A DNA stretch of 64,000 nucleotides from Diplolepis rosae. Taxonomy: Eukaryota > Arthropoda > Insecta > Hymenoptera > Diplolepididae. This document shows, in pieces, positions 34,448 through 46,500 of the stretch. The DNA is taken from NCBI GenBank assembly GCA_030998225.1, contig JAPYXD010000450.1:682001-746000 (forward strand). The letters run 5' to 3'. Numbering within the stretch: the stretch's first letter is position 1; each line of letters starts with the position of its first letter. A program made the position numbers and the translations under genes. The notes under the pieces were generated by a model, which was not told the DNA's origin, ran no database searches, and worked only from the letters and a program-made list of their open reading frames with translations.

Positions 34448-34577
34448 GATAGCGGAGTAGGTAGTATCAATGACAGATGGACAAATACTAAACACAGTAT
34501 TCTAAAATCTACAGAAGAGGTATTAGGGAAAGAAACAAGAGCAGCCAGGAAACGGTGGATAGATAATAGTATATTAT
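34448..34577 (+). pseudogene. LINE continuation after the foldback element
   Basis: It starts with the duplicated target gatagcgga. The residues DSGVGS..DRW...K..I, then EVLGKETRAARKRW, match the endonuclease-RT linker of the LINE whose 5' part is at 6835-7459. A further insertion interrupts it at 34584. Confidence 0.75.
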
Positions 34578-34583
34578 GTGCCT

Positions 34584-35141
34584 AGGCGCACAATGAGGGT
34601 TATTGCGTGACGAGCGACAATGCTCGCAGGATATCGAAGCCAAGGCGTAGGTGAGGCATATATTATAGTAGTCGAGATGTAGCTGAGGCAAAGCCGAGAC
34701 GCGATCAGTCCTAGCTGCGAGCATTGTCGCGAGTCTCGCAATTTCCCGAATTGTATGCATTGGCACGTATTCTATTTTATGTGACTTTGGTGTGGATACG
34801 AGTTTTTATGCGTACACTGGAATCTAATCTAGTATTGTAGTTGTTTGAAGCGCTAGTCGTTACACTTGATATGTCACGACTAGTTCCGGCCATTTTGATT
34901 TTATCGATGTTGTGTAGTAGTAATGGATTTCAATAGACGCATGCGCAGTTCAAATGTACAAGGCTTTGCCAGTAAGGTGCTAACGCTGTACAAAGAAGTG
35001 AGAAGAAGAAGAATAAGAAAAAGATTGTGTTCCGCTGTAAGACTATATGCGCATGCGCAGTTCAATTTTTACATTATATTCCGCTGTAACGGAATACACA
35101 ACATTCTGTTACTCTCAGCTGTAACGGTATAACGAGTTTCC
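34584..35141. mobile_element. 558-bp insertion in the LINE
   Basis: The LINE reading breaks after GTGCCT (34578-34583) and resumes after a second GTGCCT (35142-35147), a probable 6-bp target duplication. No terminal inverted repeat is seen. Inside, GCGACAATGCTCGCAG (about 34616) pairs with its inverse near 34716, and GCATGCGCAGTTCAA occurs twice (34940 and 35051). Type unknown; no gene. Confidence 0.5.
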
Positions 35142-35147
35142 GTGCCT

Positions 35148-35912
35148 GAGGCACATAAAGAAACATTAGAACTGATGGATAAGAGAAGAAGATACAAGAA
35201 TGCAAGAGACCAGAAAGGAAAAACGCAATGTGAGAGACTTAGGAACGAATCGCAAAGAAAATGTAGAACAGACGGAATAACTGGATAGAAGGATGGGAGG
35301 AAAATGAAGAGAAGAAGAACCGCAATTCAGAATAAGACAAGTAGACGCAGCTGACAGGGAAATAGAAGAGAATTATAGGGAAAGACGAAATAATGCAAAC
35401 ATAGTCGGGGATGAAAACAGAAAAGCGTCAACAGAAAGTAGAGATAAAGTTAGTAGGTGGGTAAAATACATAGAGAGCCAATACAAGGGTGACGTTGTTG
35501 CCGACTTTATAGAAAACGAAAATGAGGTGCAGAATGGTGATGGGGGGGGGGGGGGCGTCGATTTTAAAGGAGGAATTTGAGAAAGCATTCAGGGGTCTGA
35601 AAGCAAACGAAACCCTACGAGTGGATATAATAGCAGTAGCGCTCTTACAGAACTCAAGACAAGCAAAGAAAATTTCATTTAAATTAGTTTGCGATATGTA
35701 CGAAATGGGTGATATACCAAACGACTACAAGATTGAAAAAACTGTAACTATACTGGAAAAGTAAGGAAAGGCAAATGCGAAAACTACCGTACTATTAGCC
35801 TAACGACACATGCGTTTCAAATTTTAACTACAATAATTTATAAAAGAATAGAACAGACAATAGAAAATTATGATTCTGACTCTACGGTTCAAAATATAAG
35901 TTATAGGATTCA
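35148..35912 (+). pseudogene. LINE reverse transcriptase, N-terminal part
   Basis: Degenerate reading resumes with LELMDKRRRYKNARD, then VKYIES.YKGD, LKEEFEKA.RG, KLVCDMYEMGDIPNDYK and, one frame away, YRTISLTTHAFQILT and YKRIEQTIEN. These are the linker and RT motifs 0-2 of the same LINE as 6835. A G-run at 35541-35553 shifts the frame. The RT is lost where the MITE at 35913 begins, so its catalytic YADD box is not in the window. Confidence 0.7.
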
Positions 35913-36554
35913 GAGGGGATTTAGATCCGGAAATAATTTTTAAAATCGGTCGAAGCACGACATCAAAGCGCGAAATATTTTCTTTTCCCTTTAAATCACT
36001 AGTGCAAAAAGAATCTTATAAAAAATTAGTGTTGAATTTGAAAGATGATATCGACATCCAGAATGAAAATAAAATTTTTTTAAAAATATTCTGCAAAAGT
36101 AATCTTTAGGATTGTGACTTTCATTTGAGCTGTCAAACTAAAAAATCTCTACGGGTTCACGAAATATCAATATGTCTAATGGGCGCTTGTGTGAGAAACG
36201 TTTTTTCACTACACATTTTTGACGCATGTCTTATTGTTAAATTACTTTAGTGTTACTGTTTGTAGTGTACTTTTTACTTTACTGTTTACTGAATTATTTG
36301 AATTGTACTAATTCTTATCAATAATAAATTGAATAATTTAGTAAAACCTTTCAGTCAACATTAATTTTGTATGGGTCACGCGCTAACTGTTCCAATACTT
36401 TTTGGCGATAATGTGCATCTTCACTTAATATACTTTAAGAATATATCAATGGATTCTTTTTACACTAGTCATTTAAAGGAAATAGAAAAGATTTCGTGCC
36501 CTTATGTCATGCTTTGACCGATTTTAAAAATTCTTCCCGGCTCTAAATCCCCTC
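35913..36554. mobile_element. MITE / foldback with ~105-bp inverted ends
   Basis: The left end GAGGGGATTTAGATCCGG is mirrored at the right end, with similarity continuing through AATTTTTAAAATCGGTC.AAGCA for about 105 bases. It lies in LINE RT sequence. No ORF. The target duplication is unclear. Confidence 0.7.
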
Positions 36555-37858
36555 CGAATTTTATAACGCTCAAAAAGTTCTACGAAAACAATTTGTAGAT
36601 ACTTTCCGCTACCTTTCCCAGTAAGAAGGTGGGCATTGAATAGCATTAAAATGTCTACCTTCTTACTGGGTTGTTCGTCTTAAAATAAAATTGATTTCGT
36701 ACGCAAATTTGATTTTTGTTAAGTTTGAAAATGCTTTATTTTTTAAAATGTTCGTCAGATTAAAAAATACCTCGCAGATAATTATAGAATTCTTTGAGTG
36801 TTACAAGGAAATAATATTGCTTTCCATTTTTGGGCCTTGCTGGAGTGTGTCGAACTGTATTTCTATCAGATCTATCTTTTAAAAAGATCGTGTTCACAGA
36901 ACAAAAATGGGCATAGACCGGTGTAAAAATTATATTTTTGTATACAGTGTTTCAAAACATGAAGATACGATAAAATTTTGAAATGTGAAATTTCACAGAA
37001 AACTAATATCTTTTCATTGACAATCAGAATTCAAAAACTTTATTTCTCGGAAAGTCGATAACTTGTAAAAATTAAACTATTTGAATTACCCAAACCGAAA
37101 ATAGGCTAAGTCTGTTTTCCCGTAGAAAGACTTGCATTGAAAAGCATTGGTAAATTTTCCAAGTCCAATGGTGAAGTGATCATTATCGAATTCTTTTTTA
37201 TTTCTTTTCCGTCCTCAGATTTTCAATTTTATTAACCAAAATAAGTTATTTCTCAAACTGAATCCCTTTTCATCCCTGTAGGCTACAACTTTTTTTGAAT
37301 ACTTTTGAACTTCATAAAGCAAACTCAAAATCAAAATTTGTTAATTGCATTTGATTCACATTTTTTTCTGTTATTAGTGAGTGTTTCGAATCATTAATAG
37401 GTTAAAAGTTTTTAACCTTTTAGCTGCGGGGGTGGTCGATATTTCGACCACTCAAGAGGCACAGAATATTTAAGAGGGTCGCCTCATGAAAACCTGAAAA
37501 AAAAACAACAAAACGAGTTTTTCGAGGAAGTGGAGGGCTTGTTCCCGAGTCGAAGTTCTTGCCTTCTCTTTGCCCTCGCTACACTATCTATTTAAAAAAT
37601 CGAGTATTTGGCGAGTGTGGAGCGAATATTATGTCTCAAATTCTCGAAAAACTGAAGGTGAATAGTTTACAAGTTGAACGCAGAGAAGAACGAATACGAA
37701 GCGATAGTGAAACGAAAGCGAAGTGATATTGAAAATTACAATTCCAAGATCAGAAAATTTAGAATTCAAGAAGGTATAATTAATTATTTGGGGCAGATGT
37801 ATATAGTTGCAATGAGTAATATGCATATGGGGCATTCTTATATTTTTGTAGCTTCCTT
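36555..37858. other. Non-coding stretch with one strong hairpin
   Basis: No supportable gene. At 36616-36671, CCCAGTAAGAAGGT is followed 26 bases later by its inverse ACCTTCTTACTGGG, forming a 14-bp stem. A GTGGTCGA/TCGACCAC stem lies at about 37431-37452. Confidence 0.5.
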
Positions 37859-38716
37859 TTAATAAATTAACCAACACGTATAACGGGATTTAAAAAAAAA
37901 AAAAATTTTGAGAGATATATTAATTTAAACTTTTGATAAAATTGGATAAAATGCTAAATTCTCTTATACTTATAATTCATTATTTCCGGTTGAAATAATC
38001 AAATCGATTTTGGGTTTGTTTCATTTTCTAGCTTGATACGTTAGGTTTTCAGATAAATAATTTTATAACTTTTATTTTGTTAATTAACTACAGATATAGG
38101 CAATTTAATTGTTTAAACAATTTTTTCATGTTTGCCACCTCATTAGAAAAATTTGGAAAACTAGCGCATATTTAATAAAAGTGGAGACTCAATTAGATCG
38201 GACGATATTAAATATTTTTGAGCGCGCGACGTGTTTAATCATGTCCGAGTCGAGCCGCAACTAGCCTTCCTCGAGACATAATGTGCTTTTGGTCGACTCA
38301 GACAGGACTAAACACGTCGCGCGCTCAAAAATCTTTAGTATTTTCCGATCTAATTGAGTTTCTACTTTTATTAAATATGCGCTAGTTATATTGAGACATA
38401 GCGCATATGGCTGTATTTTTTCCAAATTTTTCTACTGTGGGGGCAAACATGAAAAAATTGTTTGAACAATTAAATTGCCTATATCTGTAGTTAATTAACA
38501 AAATATAAATTATAAAATTATTTATCTGAAAACCTAACGTAATAAGCTAGAAAATGAAACAAACCTAAAATCGATTTGATTATTTCAACCGGAAATAATG
38601 AATTATAAGTATAAGAGAATTTAGCATTTTATCCAATTTTATCAAAAGTTTAAATTAATAAATCTCTCAAAAAATTTTTTTTTAAATCCTGATATACGTG
38701 TTGGTTAATTTATTAA
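37859..38716. mobile_element. Foldback element with ~400-bp arms
   Basis: TTAATAAATTAACCAACACG at the left is mirrored at 38697-38716. The arms stay complementary nearly to the centre (GAGCGCGCGACGTG against CACGTCGCGCGCTC, near 38220 and 38308). No ORF. The ends fit a Tc1-like or other MITE, but no diagnostic target duplication was found. Confidence 0.75.
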
Positions 38717-39047
38717 AAATAAGCTATAAATTTTTCTTAATGCATTACATAAAATTTAAATAAAATTCATATTTTGAAAATATACAACACGGAAAATAAA
38801 AGAACCTTCTTATATATATGCCGCTAAATTCATCGTATAATTCGTATGTTTAATTTAATTTAATGTGACTTCATGCAATTGCACGAAAATCAATATTAAT
38901 ATTGTTTCGGTTTTGGGCGTACGTTCGGCTGGAGATCAAGAAAAATAGTATACAACCCACGGCCAGAATGTTTGATGCCCTAGGGTCGTAATATACTATT
39001 ACACAAGATACTTTTTGATAATAAATAATGCAATTTTTTAATGTATA
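38717..39047. other. Non-coding stretch
   Basis: AT-rich; no ORF or repeat recognised. Confidence 0.5.
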
Positions 39048-41406
39048 TTTCAAACTTTAGTTTCATTAAACTTTATACGTAGTTATGATAAAACTGTATG
39101 CTAAATATCAATTAATAATTGTACTATACATATCAACAATCATAATTATAAAAATTAATTAATTAATTACATTAATTTAAAAAAAATCATTATTACATGG
39201 AAAATTTGTGAAAAAAGTTGATTTATTTTTACTTGAGTAAGGCTAAAAAACTCTAGTTACAACACTTTCTCTCACAAGTTCTGAATAACTCTTGCAGTCA
39301 CTATATAAGAAAGTTTCGAATTTTATGTCTCATCATTGTAAGCGAGCGTGAGCGTGATTCGACGAAAGCGTATCGTACTATATATAAGTGTAGTTATTAG
39401 GTTTATATATGTAACCCGTGTAGAAATTGCCCTATCTTTCCTTATTTCAAGTTGGGTTCTAGTGGGGCCCGGACTAGAATTTCATCATCTAGAAAAAACT
39501 AGTAGGGGCCCTGTTAGCACCCAATTAGTATTTCTAGTCCAGAAAAAACTGATAGGGGCCCTGTCAGGTTCTAGTGAGGAATTCCTTGTTTCGCTTAAGT
39601 ATGGAAAATCTATTTGTATCTGGCGGGGCCCCGACTAGAGAATCCCTATTTGTAATATTTGTGGTTAAGGTTAGGTCCATTAGATACAACATAGCCTTTA
39701 TTCTTTATTCTCATTAAAATTTGATCTTATCTGATAAAAATGGAGATTTTCTGAACACGGTCTTGGATAAAATCAATACTTAAGAGGAAGCAACAACATT
39801 TAAGAAAGCTTTTTCATAATTTTAACTCGAATTCGCATGTAATTATAATAATCATATGCGAGCACGTATGTGTATGTGTGTGTATCTTATTGTGTCGAGG
39901 TAATAACAATAACGAAACATGTAGTTCAATTAACATGGGGTGAATAGTAAAATCAATTGAAGCTTTCATAATAAACATAAGCGGTAGAAGTTACTACATA
40001 AGTGTAGTTAGAAAAACAAACTATTGATAAGTAAATAAATGTACTATTTTTTTAATAGTACTTCATTAGTTGGAATTACTTATTGCGAACTTTAATGCAT
40101 AATTTCGTTATCCGATAATTTTCTTGATTCAAAAGTTTCATCATATTTTTGAAATTGAAAAAACTCAAATTTTTTAGATTCTGAACATACCTTGATTTTA
40201 CTCTTAAAAACAAAAATTAAAGGAATCATAACGTGTATAAAGTATCACTAATATACAATAATAAAAATTAATACTTCTAAAATGTATATAAAGCTTTTTA
40301 TTATGTAATATTCTTTAATTCAAAAATTTGATCTGTTTATTTCAAAAATATTTCATTTTATAGAAAATCGATTCAATAATTAAAAATTTTAATCAGAATC
40401 ATAAATTGGCATAAAATTAAAAAATTCCCGATTACACGGCCCTGCAGTAGTTGCAGGTTATAAGCGCTATTTTCTTTCTTGTATACCAACCGTGCGCAGC
40501 CGAGAGGCTTAGTCGTTAGGTTAGTAATGCGTTAATCATAAGTAAGAGAGGGTTCGAACCCGCAGCGTTAAGAATAATTTTTAATACCACCTGAACGAGC
40601 GTTTGTGTAGTGTAGAAAGGGGAGTGTGTGTTTGTAGGTGTGTATATAAAAATAGTAAGTTAGAGTCTACTTGAAAGTAAATACAGTTATGAAATGTACT
40701 AATAAGAATATTCATCGATTCAACTACTGCTTTTACTTGATTTACCCCTATGTTCCTGCGGTTCACTTAACTTCAAAAATTACACTGGGGCTTTTGTAAA
40801 CTATGGAAAGTAAGTTAAAAAGTAGTTAAACTTACTGAGATTTTTTTTCAGTGTACGTGTAATGAAAAAGTACTGTCAATTTACTCAGAAAAAAATTTCC
40901 TAGCTTGAAAACAGATTTTTTACTGTACTTTTTCTCTCAGTGTGGAAAATCGTTTTTATTTATTATTTTCTCAGTGAGATACCTGAACAAAATTGGTCAC
41001 GCGACTCTGCTAATATATGCCCCTAAATTCAATGCATAAGTCCAATAGGGCCCTAATGGTGTCCTTTTTTGTAGGTGGGGAAGTGTAAGGGCTGACCTCA
41101 CTAAACCCCTACTAGAAAGTCTAGTAGGGCCCACCTCGACAAAAGCGTTACGTTACCGACGGGGCCCTGGCTATTTTTCCACGCTAGATCCCGACTAGAG
41201 ATGGGGCAAACTCGTCGGGGCCCCACTAGACCCCTATCAAAATTTCTACACGGGAAGGTTATATGTTTAAGTGTATTTGTGATTAAAAATATGATTGGCT
41301 ACGACTGAATGGTGTGAATGTATTTGTATTCTGTTTATGTATGTATGTATCTATCGGATGACCAATGGCAGGGTCGTGGTAAGAATTTTTTTGTTATTTA
41401 AGAGAA
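39048..41406. repeat. Dispersed repeat, copy 2, interrupted at 39415-41254
   Basis: 39048-39414 and 41255-41406 together match 5785-6290. The uninterrupted first copy serves as the empty site and fixes the borders of the insertion. Confidence 0.8.
39415..41254. mobile_element. 1840-bp transposon with CCCGTGTAGAAATT termini
   Basis: The ends are perfect 14-base inverted repeats (CCCGTGTAGAAATT). Comparison with the empty site GTAAGG shows GTAA before and AAGG after, so at most AA is duplicated. Both subterminal regions carry many GGGGCCC palindromes next to CTAG (39450-39640 and 41040-41235), several in mirrored order. No ORF long enough for a transposase is present. The AA duplication does not point to a superfamily I can name. 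Confidence 0.75.
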
Positions 41407-41564
41407 CCATGACAACGTATTTCTATAGAGTTGACCATCGCCTCACCCTCGAAAAATGGGAAAACGGTAATATGTGCAGTTTTCGATGACTAGAAGAGAG
41501 TTGACTATTAATGCTGAACATTTATAGAATCTGTAGAAATGGTAGTGTCACCCTCCATATTATT

Positions 41565-41952
41565 ATAATAAAAAATGCTGGTTTACGATCAATGAGGGTC
41601 AAATATAAAGAAGAAAACTCTTTATAGTGTCAAAATTGTTGCGACGTTTCGTTGACTATGGGTTTGCCAACCTCATCAGGCTTTATAAAAGAAGTTTAAC
41701 TCATGATGAGTAATGTCGAGAAAATAAAATTATAATAAAAGTCATGATTTACTTAATAAAATGACGTGATGTCACTTTTATTATAATTTTATTTTCTCGA
41801 CATTACTCATCATGAGTTAAACTTCTTTTATAAAGCCTGATGAGGTTGGCAAACCCATAGCCAACGAAACGTCGTAACAATTTTGACACTATAAAGAGTT
41901 TTCTTCTTTATATTTGACCCTCATTGATCGTAAACCAGCATTTTTTATTATA
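41565..41952. mobile_element. Inverted pair of hammerhead-like repeats, second family
   Basis: Two ~180-base copies face away from each other with a short gap (about 41743-41772). The plus copy has CTGATGA (41837-41843), a 6-bp stem GTTGGC/GCCAAC (41845-41850 and 41860-41865), GAAAC (41866-41870) and GTC (41871-41873). In the minus copy the stem reads GTTGGC/GTCAAC, which keeps pairing through a G-U. This is the element order of a hammerhead ribozyme, with one extra G before stem II, as in the pair at 18497. Similar motifs are known in Penelope-like terminal repeats. No RT was found nearby. Confidence 0.55.
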
Positions 41953-43225
41953 TTTATAGACTCTCTTCTCACATTCTCGTAACCGTCGTCACACATTCAC
42001 CTCAATCTCGACAGTAGAGACTGAGACGAGTCTTAGGATTTCGACACAATTGTGTCGACCGGGAGTAGCAGATTAGGAATTGATCTCTGTGAGTTTTGTT
42101 ATGATCTAATTGTATCTTACAAAAACTTTGAAGCGCGTTTTCTCAAAACCACATTTTTCAAACTGGCGTGCAGGATTACACAAAAAGTTTTCAACCGATT
42201 GACCTTAACATTTTATTTTGTTGATAATAAACAATTATTATATATGAACCACAGATATTCATAATTTTATCAATTTCTCACACTGTTTATGTAACAATAT
42301 TAACAAATTTCACAGCGGAAAATCGTAAATTTTGATTTTAACAGAACAAAATAGTGAATTTTCTATTGTCTTTGACTTTTTAGTGGTTCATATAAAATAA
42401 ACAAGGGTATAGAATAAAAAAAGAATTTCATTGATTTCAGACAAAAATTACGGACACTATCCTGCACGCCGTTGAACCGGTTCAACTACTCCAGTCGCAA
42501 GGCATCCCAGTCCACCATGAATAACGCCGCCATATTGGAAAATTTTGACTTTGTTTTTTTGCAGTATTGTTCAGAAGTAGCTTAAAATAAATGTAAAAGA
42601 TAATCCATGTATATCGTTTCTTTCTTGACAAACAAAAATCATTAAAAAGAACCTTTTTGCCGGGCGTTTCAGAAGGCGACCCACTTAATGTTTTTAGGCA
42701 AACATTTTTCAAGGTCAAATTTCGTTTCTAGTAGAAGTGACGATTTCAGAGTGTTTTCCTATGTAATTTAATGGACTGAATACGAAAAAAATACTGAAAA
42801 AAAATCACTAAGGTATCCTTGACCTTGAAAATCTACAGTCAAGGTCACATTTCATTTTTTACACAAGCGAAAGTTGGAGATGGCTATCTAGCGTCATTGA
42901 TGCGCTAAAAATGGGAAGAACAGTGTAAAAATCCTGAAAGCATCTTTGACCTTGAAATAGAGATTTTCAAGGTCAAGGGTGTCGTCGGGAATTTTTCCAC
43001 TATTTTTTACGTATTTAGCGCATCAAACTACATACACCCCCTTTGTGTAATATTTCACAAGAAATGTATAATACCGTTTCTAAGCGGCGTGTAAAATGAC
43101 AGAAGTAGTTATACAATGCCGGTTCTAGATGCAAATTCCTGTAATCGACATTTACCGACATCGAGAAGCTTCGATTGGTTCTGTTCCAAGCTAAGTCTGG
43201 AAGTTTCAAGAAGGAGTTCGAAGCA
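41953..43225. other. Non-coding stretch with clustered TCAAGGTCA sites
   Basis: No supportable gene. TCAAGGTCA or its inverse occurs around 42707, 42825, 42838, 42948 and 42968, twice as facing pairs. This is the extended half-site of FTZ-F1/ERR nuclear receptors. The palindromic arrangement may instead reflect a decayed foldback element. GTGCAGGAT at 42167 and its inverse at 42460 may be further element ends. Confidence 0.45.
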
Positions 43226-44080
43226 TATGACGTCACACTATGCCCTTGATAAACTGTTTATTAATGAATGGGGGCGAGGGTGGGGTGGGGGTCATCTCTT
43301 TCGGGAAACGTTTATTTCAAAGACTTTAGGAGTTGGTTTAACCTCTGTATGTATGGAATGTAAAGGACAAATGTTAAAAAATATTTCCTAGAAAAATAAA
43401 GGCATGTGACGGACAAATATTGAAAAATATTTCTCAGAAAAATAAAGGCATATGGTTAATTTAAACGCTCTCAGGATGTTTAACGTAATAAATTTGATAA
43501 AATTTTTTCTGATTAATTTAGACGTGGGGTATGTATGAAATGATTTCGTTTTTAGAGCTTGGATTGTTTATGCTAATAAAATTCATATGACATCTCCCAG
43601 TTAGACTGCAGTAATCTGATATCTTATGTTTATGACATTAAATCACATTCGAGATATGTGAACAATAATACAGTAGGGGGTGGGTGGTGGGGGGTGGTGG
43701 AGTCATCTCTTTCGGGAAACGTTTATTTCAAAGATTTTAGGTGGATCTTAAAAATATGACCTCAAAATCATGTGTTGGTTCTTTTTTAAGGCTTTTATGT
43801 TAAAAAATATATAAAGATAAAATGATAAAAAATAATTCTCGGAAAAACAAAGGTATATGTTTGTGACTTGATTGGTTAAACGCGTGCAGGATGTTTAAAG
43901 TAATAAATTTGATAAAATTTTTTTGGTTTAACCTCTGCACGTATGGAATGTAAAGGACAAATGTTAAAAAATATTTCTCAGAAAAATAAAGGCATATGGT
44001 TAATTTAAACGCTCTCGTTTAATGTAATAAATTTGATAAATTTTTTTCCGATTAATTTAGACGTGTGTGTCGGTGGTTCC
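43226..44080 (+). repeat. Two direct copies of a ~250-300-bp repeat
   Basis: TCATCTCTTTCGGGAAACGTTTATTTCAAAGA occurs near 43293 and 43703. TGGTTTAACCTCTG..CGTATGGAATG and the following AATAAAGGCATATGG block occur near 43334 and 43923. No ORF. It lies upstream of the Polinton polymerase remnant and may belong to the same element, but this is not shown. Confidence 0.6.
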
Positions 44081-44299
44081 CTTTGATGGGAGGTAGAATT
44101 ACCTTTTAGACACACTACTGTCGCCATGTGAATAATGATAAAAATTGTTTTAAAACAAATATATCTCAGAGACCGCTTCTGGAGTCAAAGATTCCTTGAA
44201 GGGTAAGTAATTAATTAAGATATCAAAAGAATGTTATCGTCTTGAAAAATTAGCATTATTCCTCAATGATGATGGAAAAATAATAACAAAAAGACACTG

Positions 44300-45130
44300 T
44301 GTAAATAATAATGAACTTTCATTTATTGATTACAAAAGGAGTCTTTCCATACAGTTATATTGACGATAATTTGGAAAAATTAGAAGAAAAACAATTACCT
44401 CCAAAAGAGGCATTTTTCTGTAAAATTAAATAATTCAAGTATTTTTAATGAAGATTATCAGCATGCTCGTGGAGTTTGGGAAAACTTTTAACTTGAAAAC
44501 TGTAGGTGAATATTCTGATCTTTACCTCAAAACTGATGTCCTATACTTTTATCTGATATTTTTGAGAATTTTAGACACTATTGTTTAAAAACATATAATT
44601 TAGATCCACCTGGACTTGCTTTTGATGCAATGTTAAAATTTACTAAAACTAAGATTTTTAAATGATTGATTTTTTGAATATTCCTGATAATCCATCTGCA
44701 GGTTTTATACTTAAAGTGGATTTTGAATATGGTTTTGAATATGGTCTTAATAGAGCTTAATCAATTAAAAGTACATTTAAAAAAACCAGTTTATACAAGT
44801 TTCATCATTTTCGATATATCAAAAATAATGATTTATGATTTCCATTATAATTACATGAAACATAACTTGGAAATAATGCAAAATTACTTTATACAGATAC
44901 AGACGGGCTGATATATAATATTACACCACCCTGATTTTTTTGCTTACATTCGAAGAGATATTTATAAATTCGATATGTCTCATTATCCTCCAAAAAATGT
45001 TTATGATATTCCTCTTGCAAATAAAAAAATTTGACGTTTAATAAAAGATGAGAAGAATTGGAAAATTATGTTAGAATTTATTGGATTGCGATCAAAGTAT
45101 ATGCACTTAAAGTGTGATCGAGAAGAAAAA
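44300..45130 (+). pseudogene. Polinton/Maverick-type protein-primed DNA polymerase B, decayed
   Basis: Fragments in all three forward frames read [39 protein letters not shown]-like [27 protein letters not shown] (44890-44904, the catalytic motif C of family B polymerases), then RRDIYKFD and [11 protein letters not shown]. The order and wording match polymerases of Polinton/Maverick elements and related polinton-like viruses. Many stops and shifts make it a pseudogene. No integrase, ATPase or capsid gene of such an element was seen nearby. Confidence 0.7.
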
Positions 45131-45629
45131 CGAAAGAGCATATACTCCTGAAAGTTCTTCTTCTGAAGCTGGACTTATCAAAGTGGATCATATTTCTATC
45201 AACAAGCTCTGGAATATATAAGGAGGTGACTACGTGAAGGAACCACTAATAAATTCACCATCATCATAATCATCATCATCATCATCAGTGTTACAAGAAG
45301 TTCTTGAAAAATTAAAGATTGAAGAGAAATTAAAGAACAAAAAAAAACGGTTAGTGAAAAACTACAATATCTTTTGTGAAAGTGAATTTGAAGTGTTTTT
45401 ACAAACATTGGGATATTTCATTTCCACCGATATCTGTAAGTAATTTTCTCATTCTATATTGATGCATCAAAATATCTGGAATCTTTTATTATCACAATAA
45501 TAAAATGCAATTTTATGAAAAGAAAATATGCTTAAAATTCTAAACGCTTAAATAATTTAATTGAAATTTTTTAAAAATAAAGTGGATCGAGAATGTTCTT
45601 AGTTTTCAATGATTTAATACTTTTATATA
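45131..45629. other. Non-coding stretch with a CAT/TCA microsatellite
   Basis: A run of about ten CAT/CATCATAAT units lies at 45257-45288. The rest is AT-rich with no ORF. A few bases near the start may still be Polinton-derived. Confidence 0.55.
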
Positions 45630-46498
45630 CACTACCGGTCAGAATTGTGGGACCACCTGTTTTTTTGATGATTGCTTAAATTATCTTAATTTCAATTCTG
45701 TGAGTGATGAAATTTGTACTATTAATAATGTGCACGCCATCAAAATTATCTTTAAAACTAGTCTGGAATGAAGTCGTTTCGCTAAATTTTGAAGTAGTTA
45801 TTGCAAAACAAGTCCAAATTTCAATGTTTTCTTAAATTTTAAATAAATTTCAAAACAATCAACATTTTTTAATGTTCATAAATTCATTTCGAAGCTAAAA
45901 TTCTATAGAATCGCAGTAAATTGTCATTATAAATCTATAATTTTTTTCTTGCATAATGCAAAGAGTTGAAATTGTAACAAAAAAGTAGAAAAATTTCGAA
46001 AACATTTCATCTGTAGGTAAATCATAATAAAGATCATATGAATATATATTTTAAGGGAATTCGATACAAAATTCATGATTATATGTTTAATATATCTTAT
46101 AAAAATGTTTTTCTCAGCAAAAGCAATATTGGAATTTCTCAAACTTTTTTATTTGAACTTTAACCTCGAGCAGTATATAAGAAAAAAATTGCACATCAAT
46201 TCCAAAGACTTTGTTCGATTTTGTAGAAATTTAGGTTTAAAATTAGTCCAAAGCATTTTAAAATGTTGATTATTTCGAAAGTTATTTAAAATTTAAGAAA
46301 AAATTGACATTTAGACTCTTTCTGCAATAACTTTTTCAAAAATTAACAAAACGAATTCATGCTTGGCTCATTTTATGAAGAATTTTGATAGCTTTAAATT
46401 TAATTAAGAGAACAAATTTTTTCACACACATAATTCAAATTAGGATAATTTAAGCAATTATCGAAAAACAGGTGGTCCCACAATTCTAAGCGGTACTG
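45630..46498. mobile_element. Tc1/mariner MITE, 869 bp
   Basis: The left end CACTACCGGTCAGAATTGTG and the inverted right end CAGTACCGCTTAGAATTGTG share about 60 bases of imperfect inverted repeat. TA flanks both ends (45628-45629, 46499-46500). Its first bases resemble the element at 352-1364. No transposase ORF remains. Confidence 0.8.
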
Positions 46499-46500
46499 TA

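Noticed and set aside
45199..45408. Minus-strand ORF with a Met/Ile run
   Set aside because: The run is the translation of the CAT microsatellite; there is no domain.
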